Numbered from the stretch's first letter, positions 18,081 to 26,795 are shown. The stretch: 63,668 nucleotides of DNA from JANNGZ01 sp031404155 (GCA_031404155.1 JANNGZ010000009.1:1-63668); one strand, 5' to 3'. Notes: a model not told the origin generated them from the letters alone. A program made the numbers and translations.

Positions 18081-19910
18081 ATGGCCGACAGCCTGCTCCC
18101 CTACTACGACCGCGAACTGGCCGCGATCCGCAAGCTGGCCGGCGAATTTGCGGCTGCGAACCCCAAGGTGGCCGGCCGGCTGCGGATGACGCCCGATGCG
18201 GTGGACGATCCGCATGTGGAGCGTCTCCTGGAAGGTGTGGCGTTTCTCGCAGCGCGAGTCCAGCACCGGCTTGACGACGACATTCCCGAGCTTTCGGATG
18301 CGCTGCTTGAGCTGCTCTGCCCCCACCTGCTCGCGCCGGTTCCTTCGCTCACCACGGTCAGGCTCTTGCCCAAGCCAGAGGCGACCGGCCCGTCCCGCGT
18401 CCCCCGGGGCACACCCTTGCAGACCGAGGCGGTGCGCGGCGAGCCGCTTCATTTCCGCACCTGCCACGAAACCACCCTCTGGCCGGTTGCGCTGGAGAAG
18501 GCCAAGTTGGCCGGGCTGCCATTGCCGGCCCCGGTCAACCCCCACGCACCGCGCGCGGCGGCGGTCCTGCGCCTGAGCCTGGCGACCACGACACCCGGCC
18601 TTGCTTTCGCTGATCTGGCCCTTGACGAATTGCGCCTGCATCTGCGCGGCTCAGGGCCGGTTGCGACGCAACTGCTGGAGCTGCTGTGCACCGCCACGGT
18701 GTCGATCGCCCTGGCCGACGGGCCAACCGATCCACGCCCCACGTTCCTGCCGCGAGATGCCTTGTCCCACGCGGGCTTCGAGCTTGAGGAGGCGGCACTG
18801 CCGTGGCCGCAGCGCTCGTTCTCGGGCCACAGGCTGTTGACCGAGTACTTCGCGTTCCCGGAGAAATTTCTGTACATCAAGCTCTCAGGGCTCGAGGTAC
18901 GCAGCATGCTTCAGCGCAGCGGCTCGATGGAGCTGTACATCTACCTGTCCCGCACCGCCAGCGAACTGGAGCGCGGCATCAGCGAAGAAAACCTGGTTCT
19001 CGGTTGCACACCGGCGGTGAACCTGTTTCACCAGGCCGCCGAGCCAATCGCGCTGGACGGCACGCAGTCCGACTGGCTCGTGGTTCCCGATGCGCGGCGC
19101 CCGGCGGCACTCGAGGTGTACTCGGTCGAGACGCTGCGGCTCAGCCATGCTGACGACCCGCTACCGAAGAAGGTCCCGCACTTCCAGCGCCTGCGGCACG
19201 AAGAGAAGGCAGAAGCCGATGCCAGCGAGCTCAGTTGGCTGGCATCGCGCCGCGAAGCACCCTCCGTGTTGGGCGGCAGCGAGATCCGCCTGATGCTGCG
19301 CGACCCGCATTTCGACCCGGCGTTGCCTGCCGATGGTGTGCTGAGCGTGGACACCCTGTGCTGCAACCGAGACCTTCCCTCGCTGCTGCCGTTCGGTGGC
19401 GGCCACCCCGGCCTGCGGATCACCGACCCGGCTGCACCCGCGGCCGGAGCCGACTGCCTCTCGCCCCCTACGCCGACCCTGCGCCCGCAATTGCGCGAGC
19501 GCAGCGGATGGCGGCTGGTGTCGCACCTGGCGCTGAACCACCTCGGTGTGACCGGCGGGCCCCAGGCCGCGCTGGCGCTGCGCGAAATGCTGCGCCTGCA
19601 TGACCTGCGCGACACAGTGGAGACGCGCCTGGCGCTGGACGGCATTGTCTCCGTCAGCGCCACGCCCGGCATAGCCCGCTTGCCGGGCATGCGGCCGGGC
19701 AGCTTCGCGCGCGGCATCGACGTGGCCTTGACCTTCGAGCCGCAAGCGTGGACCGCAGGCGGCTTGTTCTTGTTGGCCGGTGTCCTCGAAAGGTTCCTGG
19801 CTCTGCAGGTGTCGGTGAACGGCTTCGTTCGCTGCTCGGCCTACCTTCGTGGGCGCAGCGGCAGCGTGGCGTCCTGGCCGGCGCGCAGCGGCACCCGGGT
19901 GCTCCTGTGA
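18081..19910 (+). CDS. tssF: T6SS baseplate protein TssF (ImpG)
   Basis: 609 residues. The N-terminus LLPYYDRELAAIRKLAGEFA and the following LEGVAFLAARVQHRLDDDIPEL and LCPHLLAPVPS blocks are diagnostic for TssF, as is the C-terminal region ending in FVRCSAYLRGRSG. The ATG at 18081 gives the standard N-terminus; a GTG at 18066 in the same frame would add five residues inside tssE. TssF with TssG and TssE makes the baseplate wedge. A linker element separates it from tssG, the only long gap in this part of the operon. Confidence 0.96.
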   Translation: MADSLLPYYDRELAAIRKLAGEFAAANPKVAGRLRMTPDAVDDPHVERLLEGVAFLAARVQHRLDDDIPELSDALLELLCPHLLAPVPSLTTVRLLPKPEATGPSRVPRGTPLQTEAVRGEPLHFRTCHETTLWPVALEKAKLAGLPLPAPVNPHAPRAAAVLRLSLATTTPGLAFADLALDELRLHLRGSGPVATQLLELLCTATVSIALADGPTDPRPTFLPRDALSHAGFELEEAALPWPQRSFSGHRLLTEYFAFPEKFLYIKLSGLEVRSMLQRSGSMELYIYLSRTASELERGISEENLVLGCTPAVNLFHQAAEPIALDGTQSDWLVVPDARRPAALEVYSVETLRLSHADDPLPKKVPHFQRLRHEEKAEADASELSWLASRREAPSVLGGSEIRLMLRDPHFDPALPADGVLSVDTLCCNRDLPSLLPFGGGHPGLRITDPAAPAAGADCLSPPTPTLRPQLRERSGWRLVSHLALNHLGVTGGPQAALALREMLRLHDLRDTVETRLALDGIVSVSATPGIARLPGMRPGSFARGIDVALTFEPQAWTAGGLFLLAGVLERFLALQVSVNGFVRCSAYLRGRSGSVASWPARSGTRVLL

Positions 19911-19983
19911 GCGCCGCCGGGCCGCTCCCAAGGCGCTCGCTCCCCCTTGCGGGGACCGGCGCGAAGCCGCGTAGGGGGCATGA
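19908..19983 (+). repeat. Stop-to-start linker element, copy C
   Basis: The element begins at the tssF TGA as TGAGCGCCGCCGGGCCGC, followed by TCCCAAGGCG, CCCCCTTGCGGGGACC, a small hairpin (CGGC 19957-19960, GCCG 19966-19969) and TAGGGGG. The G-run is the ribosome-binding site for tssG at GTG 19984. An ATG at 19980 is out of frame and would stop after about 24 codons. Confidence 0.65.
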
Positions 19984-21018
19984 GTGAGCGACGGGCCTCC
20001 GAGCGACAGCGTGGAGCCGGTGCGCGACAACGGAGAACCGTTGCCCAAGACTGAGCCGCGCCGCGCACTCAGCGCGCTCGAACGCCTTCAGCGTGAGCCC
20101 ACCCGCTTCAGCATCGACCAGGCCGCGGCCGTCATCGCGCCCGGCCGAGACCCCACGGAAATTTCCTTTAGGACCCAAGCACGGCTCGGCGCGCCTGGCG
20201 GCGAGGTGACGCAGGCGAACGTCGAGAAGGCCGAACTCGTCTCGCCGACGTTCGGCCTGTTGGGCCCCGGCGGCGTGCTGCCGCGCCATTACTCCGCGCT
20301 GGTCGACGCCGAGGAGCGCAAGCGGTCGACCGCGCTGCATTCCTTTCTCGACCTGCTGGCCCGGCGCTTCACCGGCTTCTTCGTGACCGCGGGCGCTAAA
20401 TATCGGCCCACACGGAATCCGACCGCGGCAGAACAGGTGCTGGCGTCGGCCGTGGGCGTGGGCGACAAGAGCCTTTCGCGCGCGCTGTCGACACCGCTGC
20501 AAGCGGTGCTCTACCACGCGGGCAGCCTGGCTGCACGCAGCCGAAGCGCCGAACGCCTGCGCGGCATGCTGTCGGCAGAAACCGGTGCGGACGTGCGCAT
20601 CGTCGAGTTTGCCGGGGGTTGGGTTCGGCTGCCGCCCGCTGAGCAGTCGCGGCTCGCGGCACCCGGCCAGCCCGGACGCTATGTGCAACTGGGCGCGGAC
20701 GCAGCCGTCGGCTCCCAGGTGTGGGACCCTTCGGCCCGCTTCCTGGTGCGCCTGGGCCCGCTCACGCTGCCCGAGTTCGAGGCCCTGCTCCCGGGCACAC
20801 CGTTGCACCGGCGGCTGGTCGAACTGACCCGGCTGCACGTGGGGTTGGAGCAGGACTTTGCCTTCAACCCGACCTTGCTCGCCAACCAGGTACCGCCGCT
20901 GCGCCTTGGGGCGTTGGGTGCCGGCTCGTCGCGGCTCGGTTGGACCAGTTGGCTGACGGCGCCGCGGCCGCGCCGGCAGACCCCGGTCTCGGCGCTGTTG
21001 CGGCCGATGACCCATTGA
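19984..21018 (+). CDS. tssG: T6SS baseplate protein TssG (ImpH)
   Basis: 344 residues. Family blocks are visible: ALERLQREPTRFSIDQAAAV, ISFRTQARLGAPGGEV, the FGLLGPGGVLPRHYSALV motif typical of TssG, then FLDLLARRFTGFF. The start is taken as the GTG at 19984, because no ATG in frame is nearby and AGGGGG lies just upstream. It completes the TssE-F-G wedge. The C-terminus carries a short Arg-rich tail (PRPRRQT). The methyltransferase gene follows after 33 bases and may be cotranscribed. Confidence 0.95.
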   Translation: MSDGPPSDSVEPVRDNGEPLPKTEPRRALSALERLQREPTRFSIDQAAAVIAPGRDPTEISFRTQARLGAPGGEVTQANVEKAELVSPTFGLLGPGGVLPRHYSALVDAEERKRSTALHSFLDLLARRFTGFFVTAGAKYRPTRNPTAAEQVLASAVGVGDKSLSRALSTPLQAVLYHAGSLAARSRSAERLRGMLSAETGADVRIVEFAGGWVRLPPAEQSRLAAPGQPGRYVQLGADAAVGSQVWDPSARFLVRLGPLTLPEFEALLPGTPLHRRLVELTRLHVGLEQDFAFNPTLLANQVPPLRLGALGAGSSRLGWTSWLTAPRPRRQTPVSALLRPMTH

Positions 21019-21051
21019 TGCCCTGATCCCCAGAACCGGAGCGAGCCCGCA

Positions 21052-22599
21052 ATGACAAACCCGACCGCCTGGAGCCGCGGATACCCAGTCAGCGAGCCCT
21101 ATCCGCCGTCCTGGCACAGTTTTCAGGCGCCGGCGCACCTGCGCGCCATCTGCGCCCTGATGGGCGTGGCGTGGGACGTCGGTCCGGACACGTCGCTGTC
21201 GATCGCGGAGATCGGCTGCGGCACCGGCTACACCGCTGCGGTGCTGGCCGCGGGCAACCTGCAGGGGCAGGTGCTCGGGATCGACTACAACCCGGCTCAC
21301 ATTGCCGAAGCGCGCAGCCTGGCCGCCGCGGCGGGCCTGACGAATCTGCGCTACCTGGAGGCCGATCTTGCCGAACTGGGCGACGCCGAGCTCGACCGGC
21401 TGCCCGAATTCGATCTGGTCACCGTGCACGGTGTCTGGTCGTGGGTGGGTGACCCGGTGCGCGAGGGCGTGCTGCGCCTGCTGCGGCGGCGCCTGAAGCC
21501 GGGCGGCCTGGCGCTAGTCACCTACAACGCGATGCCCGGCGCCGCCGGCACCCTGGGTCTGGCGCGGGTTGCCCGCGCGGCCATGCTGGCGGCGGGCAAT
21601 AGCGTCGACGGCGTGGCGGCTGTCACCAAGCGCGTCGAGCGCTTGATCGCCGCCGAGGCAACGCACCTGCCACCGTCCGGCTGGCGCCGCCTATTCACCG
21701 GCGAAACCCCCGGCGCGCGGCCGGGCTACCTGCTGCATGAGTTCCTGACCGAGCACTGGCGCCCCACCTTCTTCGCCGATGTCGCGGTATCGATGGCCAG
21801 CGCGCGCTGCGAGTACGTGGGCAGCGCAACGATCGACGAGAACTTTCCGCAGATGTCGCTGACGCCGTCGCAACGCGAGTTGTGGGAGGAGGCGCCGGAC
21901 GAGGCCTCGCGCCAGTTGGTGATGGATCTGTGCGTACAACGGGCTTTCAGGCGCGACCTGTACGTGCGTGGCCTGCGCCGCGTGTCGCGCGACGCGGCGG
22001 TGGACGCGTTATGGCTCGCCTCCGCCAGCCACGCCGAAGGCGAAGTTTCGCTGAATGCGCAAGCCGGCGTAGCGAAGCTGCCGCAGCCACTGATCAATGC
22101 CGTCCGGGCCGCGCTGAAGGCCGGGCCGCAGACTGTCGCCGCGCTGCGAGCGCTGCCGGGCTGCGGCAATGTCACGCCTTCGGAACTGATCGCCTTGCTG
22201 ATCGGGTCAGGCAGTGCGGCGCCACTATGGCGGCTGCCCGGTAGCGGGGCGGACTGGACGCAGGCCGTCGACGCCGCGCGGCGTTTCAATTCGGTTTCAG
22301 CGCAGCGGCTGGCGCCGTTCGGTGTGGGAGCGGGTCAGTTGGGCTTGGCGACGCCGGTTCTGGGCGGGGGATTGGTGGTCCCACCGCTCGAACTGGCCAT
22401 CGCCAGGCTGGCGTCCACGGCGCGGTCTGGCGCGGCCGTTGAGGCGCCTGCGGACGAACTCAATGCAGCCGGTCTCGTCAGGCAAATGCTTCCCCCGGGC
22501 CAGGGGCCGGGCGCCGACGTCATCGAGGAATTGGAGCGGAAAGTGAGCGAACTGCTTCGCGAACGTCTGCCGGTTTGGCGGGCGCTGGCGGTGGTTTGA
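21052..22599 (+). CDS. SAM-dependent methyltransferase with regulatory domain, T6SS-linked
   Basis: 515 residues. The class I methyltransferase domain is N-terminal (about 30-200): motif I is IAEIGCGTGYTAAVLAAG, followed by VLGIDYNPAHIAEA and FDLVTVHGVWSWV, and then RLKPGGLALVTYN. A methyltransferase-regulatory-like domain (about 210-320) follows, with FLTEHWRPTFF, and the C-terminal 190 residues are a helical domain of unknown role. It follows tssG by 33 bases with no terminator, so it should share the operon. It is not a core T6SS component. Protein methylation of an apparatus part or of an effector is possible but is only inferred. Confidence 0.82.
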   Translation: MTNPTAWSRGYPVSEPYPPSWHSFQAPAHLRAICALMGVAWDVGPDTSLSIAEIGCGTGYTAAVLAAGNLQGQVLGIDYNPAHIAEARSLAAAAGLTNLRYLEADLAELGDAELDRLPEFDLVTVHGVWSWVGDPVREGVLRLLRRRLKPGGLALVTYNAMPGAAGTLGLARVARAAMLAAGNSVDGVAAVTKRVERLIAAEATHLPPSGWRRLFTGETPGARPGYLLHEFLTEHWRPTFFADVAVSMASARCEYVGSATIDENFPQMSLTPSQRELWEEAPDEASRQLVMDLCVQRAFRRDLYVRGLRRVSRDAAVDALWLASASHAEGEVSLNAQAGVAKLPQPLINAVRAALKAGPQTVAALRALPGCGNVTPSELIALLIGSGSAAPLWRLPGSGADWTQAVDAARRFNSVSAQRLAPFGVGAGQLGLATPVLGGGLVVPPLELAIARLASTARSGAAVEAPADELNAAGLVRQMLPPGQGPGADVIEELERKVSELLRERLPVWRALAVV

Positions 22600-22700
22600 G
22601 TGGTTTCGCAGCTCAGGCGCCACAAAGCCCGACCTGACGTCCGAACGTCCCGGCTTCAAGTCGACGCCGGCCCCATGTCCCTTCGCTTGAGGAGCATGCC

Positions 22701-23360
22701 TTGAAAGAAAAACATCCGCTGTACCGCATCGGAGATAAAACCTTCGAGGGCAAATACCAACAAGTATTTGATCGACAGTTGGTGGTCTGCTGCACTGCAG
22801 ACCAGGCACGACACGACGACATCGTCGCCCTCCACGAGAAGCATCGCGACATGTCGAGGCTCGCCGCGGCACCCGGGGTCGCGTTGAAGCCGGGCATTCA
22901 GGCGATGACGCTGTGGGATGGCTACAAGTGGCTAGCGGGCGGGTTCGTCAAGCGGATCTATTTTGTCACCCATGCCGGCCCGTTTTCAGCCGAGTTCGGA
23001 GGAACGAAGGGGGTAGGCCCGATGGCGTTTTACCAGCGCGTTTTGGGCGATTTGGTCGGATCCGGCCTCTCGCCGCCGTCTGTAACGCTGATCAATCTGG
23101 TAGCTTGCGACACGGCGGCAGCGAAGCAGATTCAAGCAAAAAACGACAAGACTTTCGCAAAGGAGTTTGCGGGGCTCGTCCTCGGAACACATTGCCGCTT
23201 CCTGCATGCCTATATCGGTACGGCTTATATCGGTGTTGGCGGAGAAAAATACGCCTACGACGATGGCACCAATATCGGGTACAAAGTTCGGTACTGGAAA
23301 GGGGCCGATGGCGTGATAAAGCATGAGCCCGTCGCAAAATTTTCGAAATACTGGTTCTGA
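22701..23360 (+). CDS. Uncharacterised protein with caspase-like His/Cys blocks, candidate effector
   Basis: 219 residues, started at TTG 22701 behind TGAGGAG. Base composition is visibly more AT-rich than its neighbours, for example at its 5' and 3' ends. No family is recognised with confidence. Two hydrophobic strands end in IYFVTHAG (His91) and TLINLVACDTA (Cys136); in clan CD peptidases (caspases, CHAT, the C80 domain of MARTX toxins) a strand-His-x-Gly block is followed by a strand-x-Cys block of this kind. No signal peptide is seen. It lies in the T6SS cargo island, converges with the 23494-24747 gene, and could be a T6SS effector. The assignment is inference. Confidence 0.65.
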   Translation: MKEKHPLYRIGDKTFEGKYQQVFDRQLVVCCTADQARHDDIVALHEKHRDMSRLAAAPGVALKPGIQAMTLWDGYKWLAGGFVKRIYFVTHAGPFSAEFGGTKGVGPMAFYQRVLGDLVGSGLSPPSVTLINLVACDTAAAKQIQAKNDKTFAKEFAGLVLGTHCRFLHAYIGTAYIGVGGEKYAYDDGTNIGYKVRYWKGADGVIKHEPVAKFSKYWF

Positions 23361-23404
23361 GAGCACGCGACGCGTGCCTGCCTAACACGCGCGAACCGCT
23401 GTCG

Positions 23405-23430
23405 TCGCGAAGCCCCTTCGGGGGCCAACC
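23405..23430. terminator. Hairpin with UUCG loop between convergent genes
   Basis: GCCCC (23412-23416), loop TTCG, GGGGC (23421-23425) forms a compact C(UUCG)G hairpin in the 133-base gap between two convergent genes. It can act on both strands, but no T-tract follows. Confidence 0.45.
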
Positions 23431-23493
23431 CGCAGCGCGCATGCGCCGACGGGTCGGCCAAGGTACTTGTACTGAGCAGAACAGGCTCGCACC

Positions 23494-24747
23494 TCAAGTC
23501 GATGGCGTGAGCCAATCGCCCTTGGCCATTTCCTTCTTCCCAGCCACCTTTGTCTTGTCCGGCTTCTCGAGGACATCGACGCTGCCGGCCGCATTGGCGC
23601 CCACAACCTCATCCGGCCCATCGGAGGGCACAGGAAAGTGCGTGACCAGGAGCGCCGTCGTGCCTTCCTTCTCCAGGATTACCGAGACGTACTTGATGTC
23701 GGCCAAGGCTCTGCTTTCCAGTAACCCGGTCGCAAAATTTCCGGCGCGCTTCACCATCTGGATTCCGCTGCCGACCGTGCTGGCGGCCGCGCGACCGGTG
23801 TGCACCGAGGTCGGCTTCGCCCCTTTCAAGGCCTTCGAAGTCAGATAGAGCGGCGCCGAGTAGGAGTGGATCGCAATGCGGGGATTCGAGACAGAGCCGT
23901 TCGAATTCGTGACCGGCGCAGCCCCAAGCAATGCCTTCAGCCCAAGCTCGCCCGCCTCTGTGTTCAAGGCGCCGAACAGCGCCATCAGCGCACTCTCGGA
24001 GTCAGAAAACATGGAGTGCGATTTGTTCTTCGCGTGGCCTGAGCCGCGGGTCAGGTAGCTGCCGCCTGCCACGCCGCTGGCCAGGTTGGCCTCGTTGGAC
24101 GCGATGCTGGTGCCGAGCGACTTCCATTTTCCAACGACATCGTTGATTGCGGCGTAGTTCGGGGCGCCCTTCATCAGCTTGCGCTTGCTGGCGCGGTCCG
24201 CGGCACCGTACCCCAGCTTGTCGAGTTCTTGCTCAGCCGCCAGCAGTTCGAGCTTCTTCTTGCGGATCGTCTCGCGCGCCTCGAAGTCGGGGAGCCGCGA
24301 CACGTCGAAGAAGAAACTCTTGTCCGGGGCGCCGAAGCTGTCGCGCTCGAGATCCTTGTAGATGCTCGGATCGATATGGGAGTCCGGCGAGTGCGCAAGC
24401 TTTTTGCTCGCCTGCAGCTTGGTGAGCAGCGCAGTCTTGGCTGCGTTCGCGTCATCGAGTTCCGCCTGCAACTTGCCGCGCGTGACCGGGTCGCTGCCGC
24501 CTCCATTGATGTAGGACTGCAGCGACGCCTGTGCGGTCTTGTGTGGCTCGGCTATCGCCTTCGTCGTCGCTGAAAGCGCTTGGGCGCCGATCGCGGCGTC
24601 GTCGATCTCGAACCCGTCCGAAAGATGAACCTGCGGGTGAAGTTGATTGGTTCCCATGTCCGCTTTGTTGGTCAGGAAAACCTCGATCAACGCGCCCAGA
24701 TCGAGTTTGCGGCTTTGAACAAGGGCAAGCAGCGCCGTGACATCCAT
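23494..24747 (-). CDS. Uncharacterised protein in the T6SS cargo island
   Basis: 417 residues from the ATG at 24747, placed 9 bases after GGAGG; the frame is open further upstream without support. No known domain is recognised. The N-terminal part (1-30) is a helix reading VTALLALVQSRKLDLGALIE. A charged, coiled-coil-like middle follows (about 85-200, with LQAELDDANAAKTALLTKLQ and KKLELLAAEQELDKLG). The C-terminal half is mixed alpha/beta with IAIHSYSAPLYLTSKALKGA and VSVILEKEGTTALLVTHFPV. No signal peptide or membrane helix is seen. Its place between tssG and tssA, next to other orphan genes, makes an effector or effector-adaptor role possible; that is inference only. Confidence 0.75.
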   Translation of the reverse strand: MDVTALLALVQSRKLDLGALIEVFLTNKADMGTNQLHPQVHLSDGFEIDDAAIGAQALSATTKAIAEPHKTAQASLQSYINGGGSDPVTRGKLQAELDDANAAKTALLTKLQASKKLAHSPDSHIDPSIYKDLERDSFGAPDKSFFFDVSRLPDFEARETIRKKKLELLAAEQELDKLGYGAADRASKRKLMKGAPNYAAINDVVGKWKSLGTSIASNEANLASGVAGGSYLTRGSGHAKNKSHSMFSDSESALMALFGALNTEAGELGLKALLGAAPVTNSNGSVSNPRIAIHSYSAPLYLTSKALKGAKPTSVHTGRAAASTVGSGIQMVKRAGNFATGLLESRALADIKYVSVILEKEGTTALLVTHFPVPSDGPDEVVGANAAGSVDVLEKPDKTKVAGKKEMAKGDWLTPST

Positions 24748-24976
24748 CGAGCAGTCCTCCAAGCAGCGAATCGAGCATGCGACCACAAACAAAGCACATC
24801 GCCTCTGCGCCGACTGTACGGCAGTGGTGCGCGAGGGTCGATAGGCGCCGGTTGCCGCCACGCGTTGGTCCGCAGGCGTTTTTCCGGCGCAGGTTCCACT
24901 GTAGGATTGGCGTCGATCAGGTGTCGCTTGACCCGCCTGCCGCGGGTCGCCATCTGTCCAGACGGGGGACGAAGCC

Positions 24977-25636
24977 GTGAGCGTCAACGAACTGTTCTGC
25001 GGAAATCCGGATCACTTTCTTCGCCACAACATCGTCATCCAAAAGTGCCCGGACGATCCGCCGATCGATCTGTACGAGGGCGGTGTGCTCAACGTCAAAG
25101 TCGTTGAGGCGCCCGGCGGGTTCAGCGTGGCCAACCTGCCGGGAGGGAAGGTCTGCATGATGATTCCGGCCAAGGCCGCCCGACCGTCTCTTCCGGCCTA
25201 CTGGTGCCCTTACCAGCAGAACGAAATCAAGCATGCGACGCTCGGCAACGACGCGCTCTACATGTTCACGCCCACGATGGACGGCTGCTCGCTCGGTGTC
25301 GGGAGTCACAACGGGAACGGCGCGTGCCGGGTATCCCATGTGAACATGGGACGCTCGGCCACGGCGGTCTCACCGGACAGCCCGACGCCCGAAGCACGGG
25401 CGCAGCAACGCAAGATGCAAAAGAACTACCTCATCAGCGAACACGGGCGTGGCGTGCAGATCCTCAGTCCCGCCGAATACCAGACCTGGGACGCCGGGGG
25501 CGAGATCGACAACGCGATCAAGACGACGACATGGGGCCTCCACGCGCTCGGGAAGGCGTGGGAGTTCTATACGCAGAGCTACATCAAGTCAGGCGCAAAG
25601 ACCTTCCTTTGGGCGGGTGTGAGACGCGGTGTGTAG
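24977..25636 (+). CDS. Candidate deamidase-like effector (MDGC...VSH motif), copy 1
   Basis: 219 residues, GTG start at 24977 just behind GGGGGAC. No family is assigned with certainty. The core reads MFTPTMDGCSLGVG (Cys104) followed 17 residues later by RVSH (His121), and near the C-terminus is a W-x-FYTQ block. The protein encoded at 25908-26561 shares these blocks and length, so the two are paralogues. The G-C followed by a downstream His on the next strand resembles the catalytic LSGC...H arrangement of BLF1 and CNF1 glutamine deamidases as I remember them, and BLF1 is also about 211 residues. Position in the T6SS island supports an effector role; the enzymatic call is inference. Confidence 0.75.
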   Translation: MSVNELFCGNPDHFLRHNIVIQKCPDDPPIDLYEGGVLNVKVVEAPGGFSVANLPGGKVCMMIPAKAARPSLPAYWCPYQQNEIKHATLGNDALYMFTPTMDGCSLGVGSHNGNGACRVSHVNMGRSATAVSPDSPTPEARAQQRKMQKNYLISEHGRGVQILSPAEYQTWDAGGEIDNAIKTTTWGLHALGKAWEFYTQSYIKSGAKTFLWAGVRRGV

Positions 25637-25907
25637 GTCGGTGATCGACGCCTGACGGAGCCGGGTGGCCACCGCATGCAGTGCGGTGTTTGCGGGCGCA
25701 GTCGGGTATCACGGCCCGATTTGGGGCTACAACCGTTCTCGGTTGAGCTTCCGGCCGTCCGCCTATGTGGAGTTCCATCTGGTCGCGCCGATGACCACCT
25801 GCGTGAGCCAGATCCGAGCCTGGAAAGACGGCGAGGGAACCAAAGGTGCGAAAAGCTTCGTTGACCGCGGCGACGGGAAGGGCCGGAGCCGCCGTCTCGC
25901 CTGACCC
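25637..25907. other. Gap between the two paralogous cargo genes
   Basis: A 271-base gap between the convergent cargo genes. It shows no convincing gene, hairpin or repeat, and could hold decayed coding sequence. Confidence 0.4.
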
Positions 25908-26561
25908 TCAGGAAAGCTTCACCACCATTTCCACGAGGCCGGTCGCGTTCGGCCTCATCCGGAATCGCTGCGTGTAGAACGTCCAGTTCCCGCCCGCCCG
26001 AAAGCCGAGGATCGTGCCGTTCTCCGCGCCGTTGGACATCACGCGATAGTCGATGCTTCCTCCCGCGAAACCGGCCTCGATGCCCTGAGGCACGACGGTC
26101 GACGCCAACTGCGCATTCGGCGGTGGACGCAGGTGCGACACCATCTTGGCGCCAGCCGCGTTCATGCCGATCCCGAAGGTGCAGCCATTCAGCTTGGACG
26201 TCACCATCATGTCCGCTCCGGCGGCACCAGGCAGGACAAAGTGTGTCGTCCCCGTATCCTCCCACTGGCCGTTCGTGAACTCGCGCATGGAGACGTAGTA
26301 GACGTCGAAGGCCACGCTCGAGCGGGCCGCATCGAAGTCGGGATGAAAGACGCCGTCGCGCACCATGAACCAGTACGGGACAGCCCGTTCGCCGGCGCTC
26401 CCCGCGACGCTTTTCCAGCCCTGCCGCGTCGTCAACACGAGCCGGTACTGGCATGGTCCCGAAGCATGAGCGTTGGAACCAAAAACAACGAGGGCATTGT
26501 TTTCGAGAAAGGCTTTCGGATAGCTTCTGAGATCAGCGAGACCGCTGTCACCGACGGGCAT
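25908..26561 (-). CDS. Candidate deamidase-like effector (LNGC...VSH motif), copy 2
   Basis: 217 residues on the minus strand, converging with copy 1. It contains MVTSKLNGCTFGIG (Cys127), MVSH with His143 sixteen residues on, and NWTFYTQRF towards the C-terminus. These match copy 1 in order and spacing, while the rest has diverged strongly. LNGC is closer to the LSGC motif of BLF1 and CNF1 than the MDGC of copy 1. No signal peptide is visible. An immunity gene, as would be expected for an antibacterial toxin, is not evident next to either copy, which would fit eukaryotic targets or a non-toxic role. The assignment is inference. Confidence 0.75.
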   Translation of the reverse strand: MPVGDSGLADLRSYPKAFLENNALVVFGSNAHASGPCQYRLVLTTRQGWKSVAGSAGERAVPYWFMVRDGVFHPDFDAARSSVAFDVYYVSMREFTNGQWEDTGTTHFVLPGAAGADMMVTSKLNGCTFGIGMNAAGAKMVSHLRPPPNAQLASTVVPQGIEAGFAGGSIDYRVMSNGAENGTILGFRAGGNWTFYTQRFRMRPNATGLVEMVVKLS

Positions 26562-26795
26562 GGCAAGTCTCCTGTTGCTGCGTGCTCGACCTGATCTTTC
26601 GACGATCGCTGAGCCTCGTCAAGATGTTTGCTGTGGCTCAACCTAGGGATGCTCCCAGGTCAATGGAAACCGATGGCAGCGCGTCGATGTCGCGGCAATC
26701 GCCGCGTGCGTCGACTTCGTTCTGTTGGCCCGACATGTTCCTCGAGGTCATGCCAGGCCTCGTACCCAGAACTCAGGACCGGCTCGCCGCAACAG

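Noticed and set aside
19654..21429. 591-codon antisense frame over tssF and tssG
   Set aside because: Arg/His/Gln-rich composition typical of antisense frames; tssF and tssG are clear.
25637..25907. Small open frames on both strands between the two paralogues
   Set aside because: No ribosome-binding site, no domain and Arg/His-rich composition; probably chance or decayed sequence.
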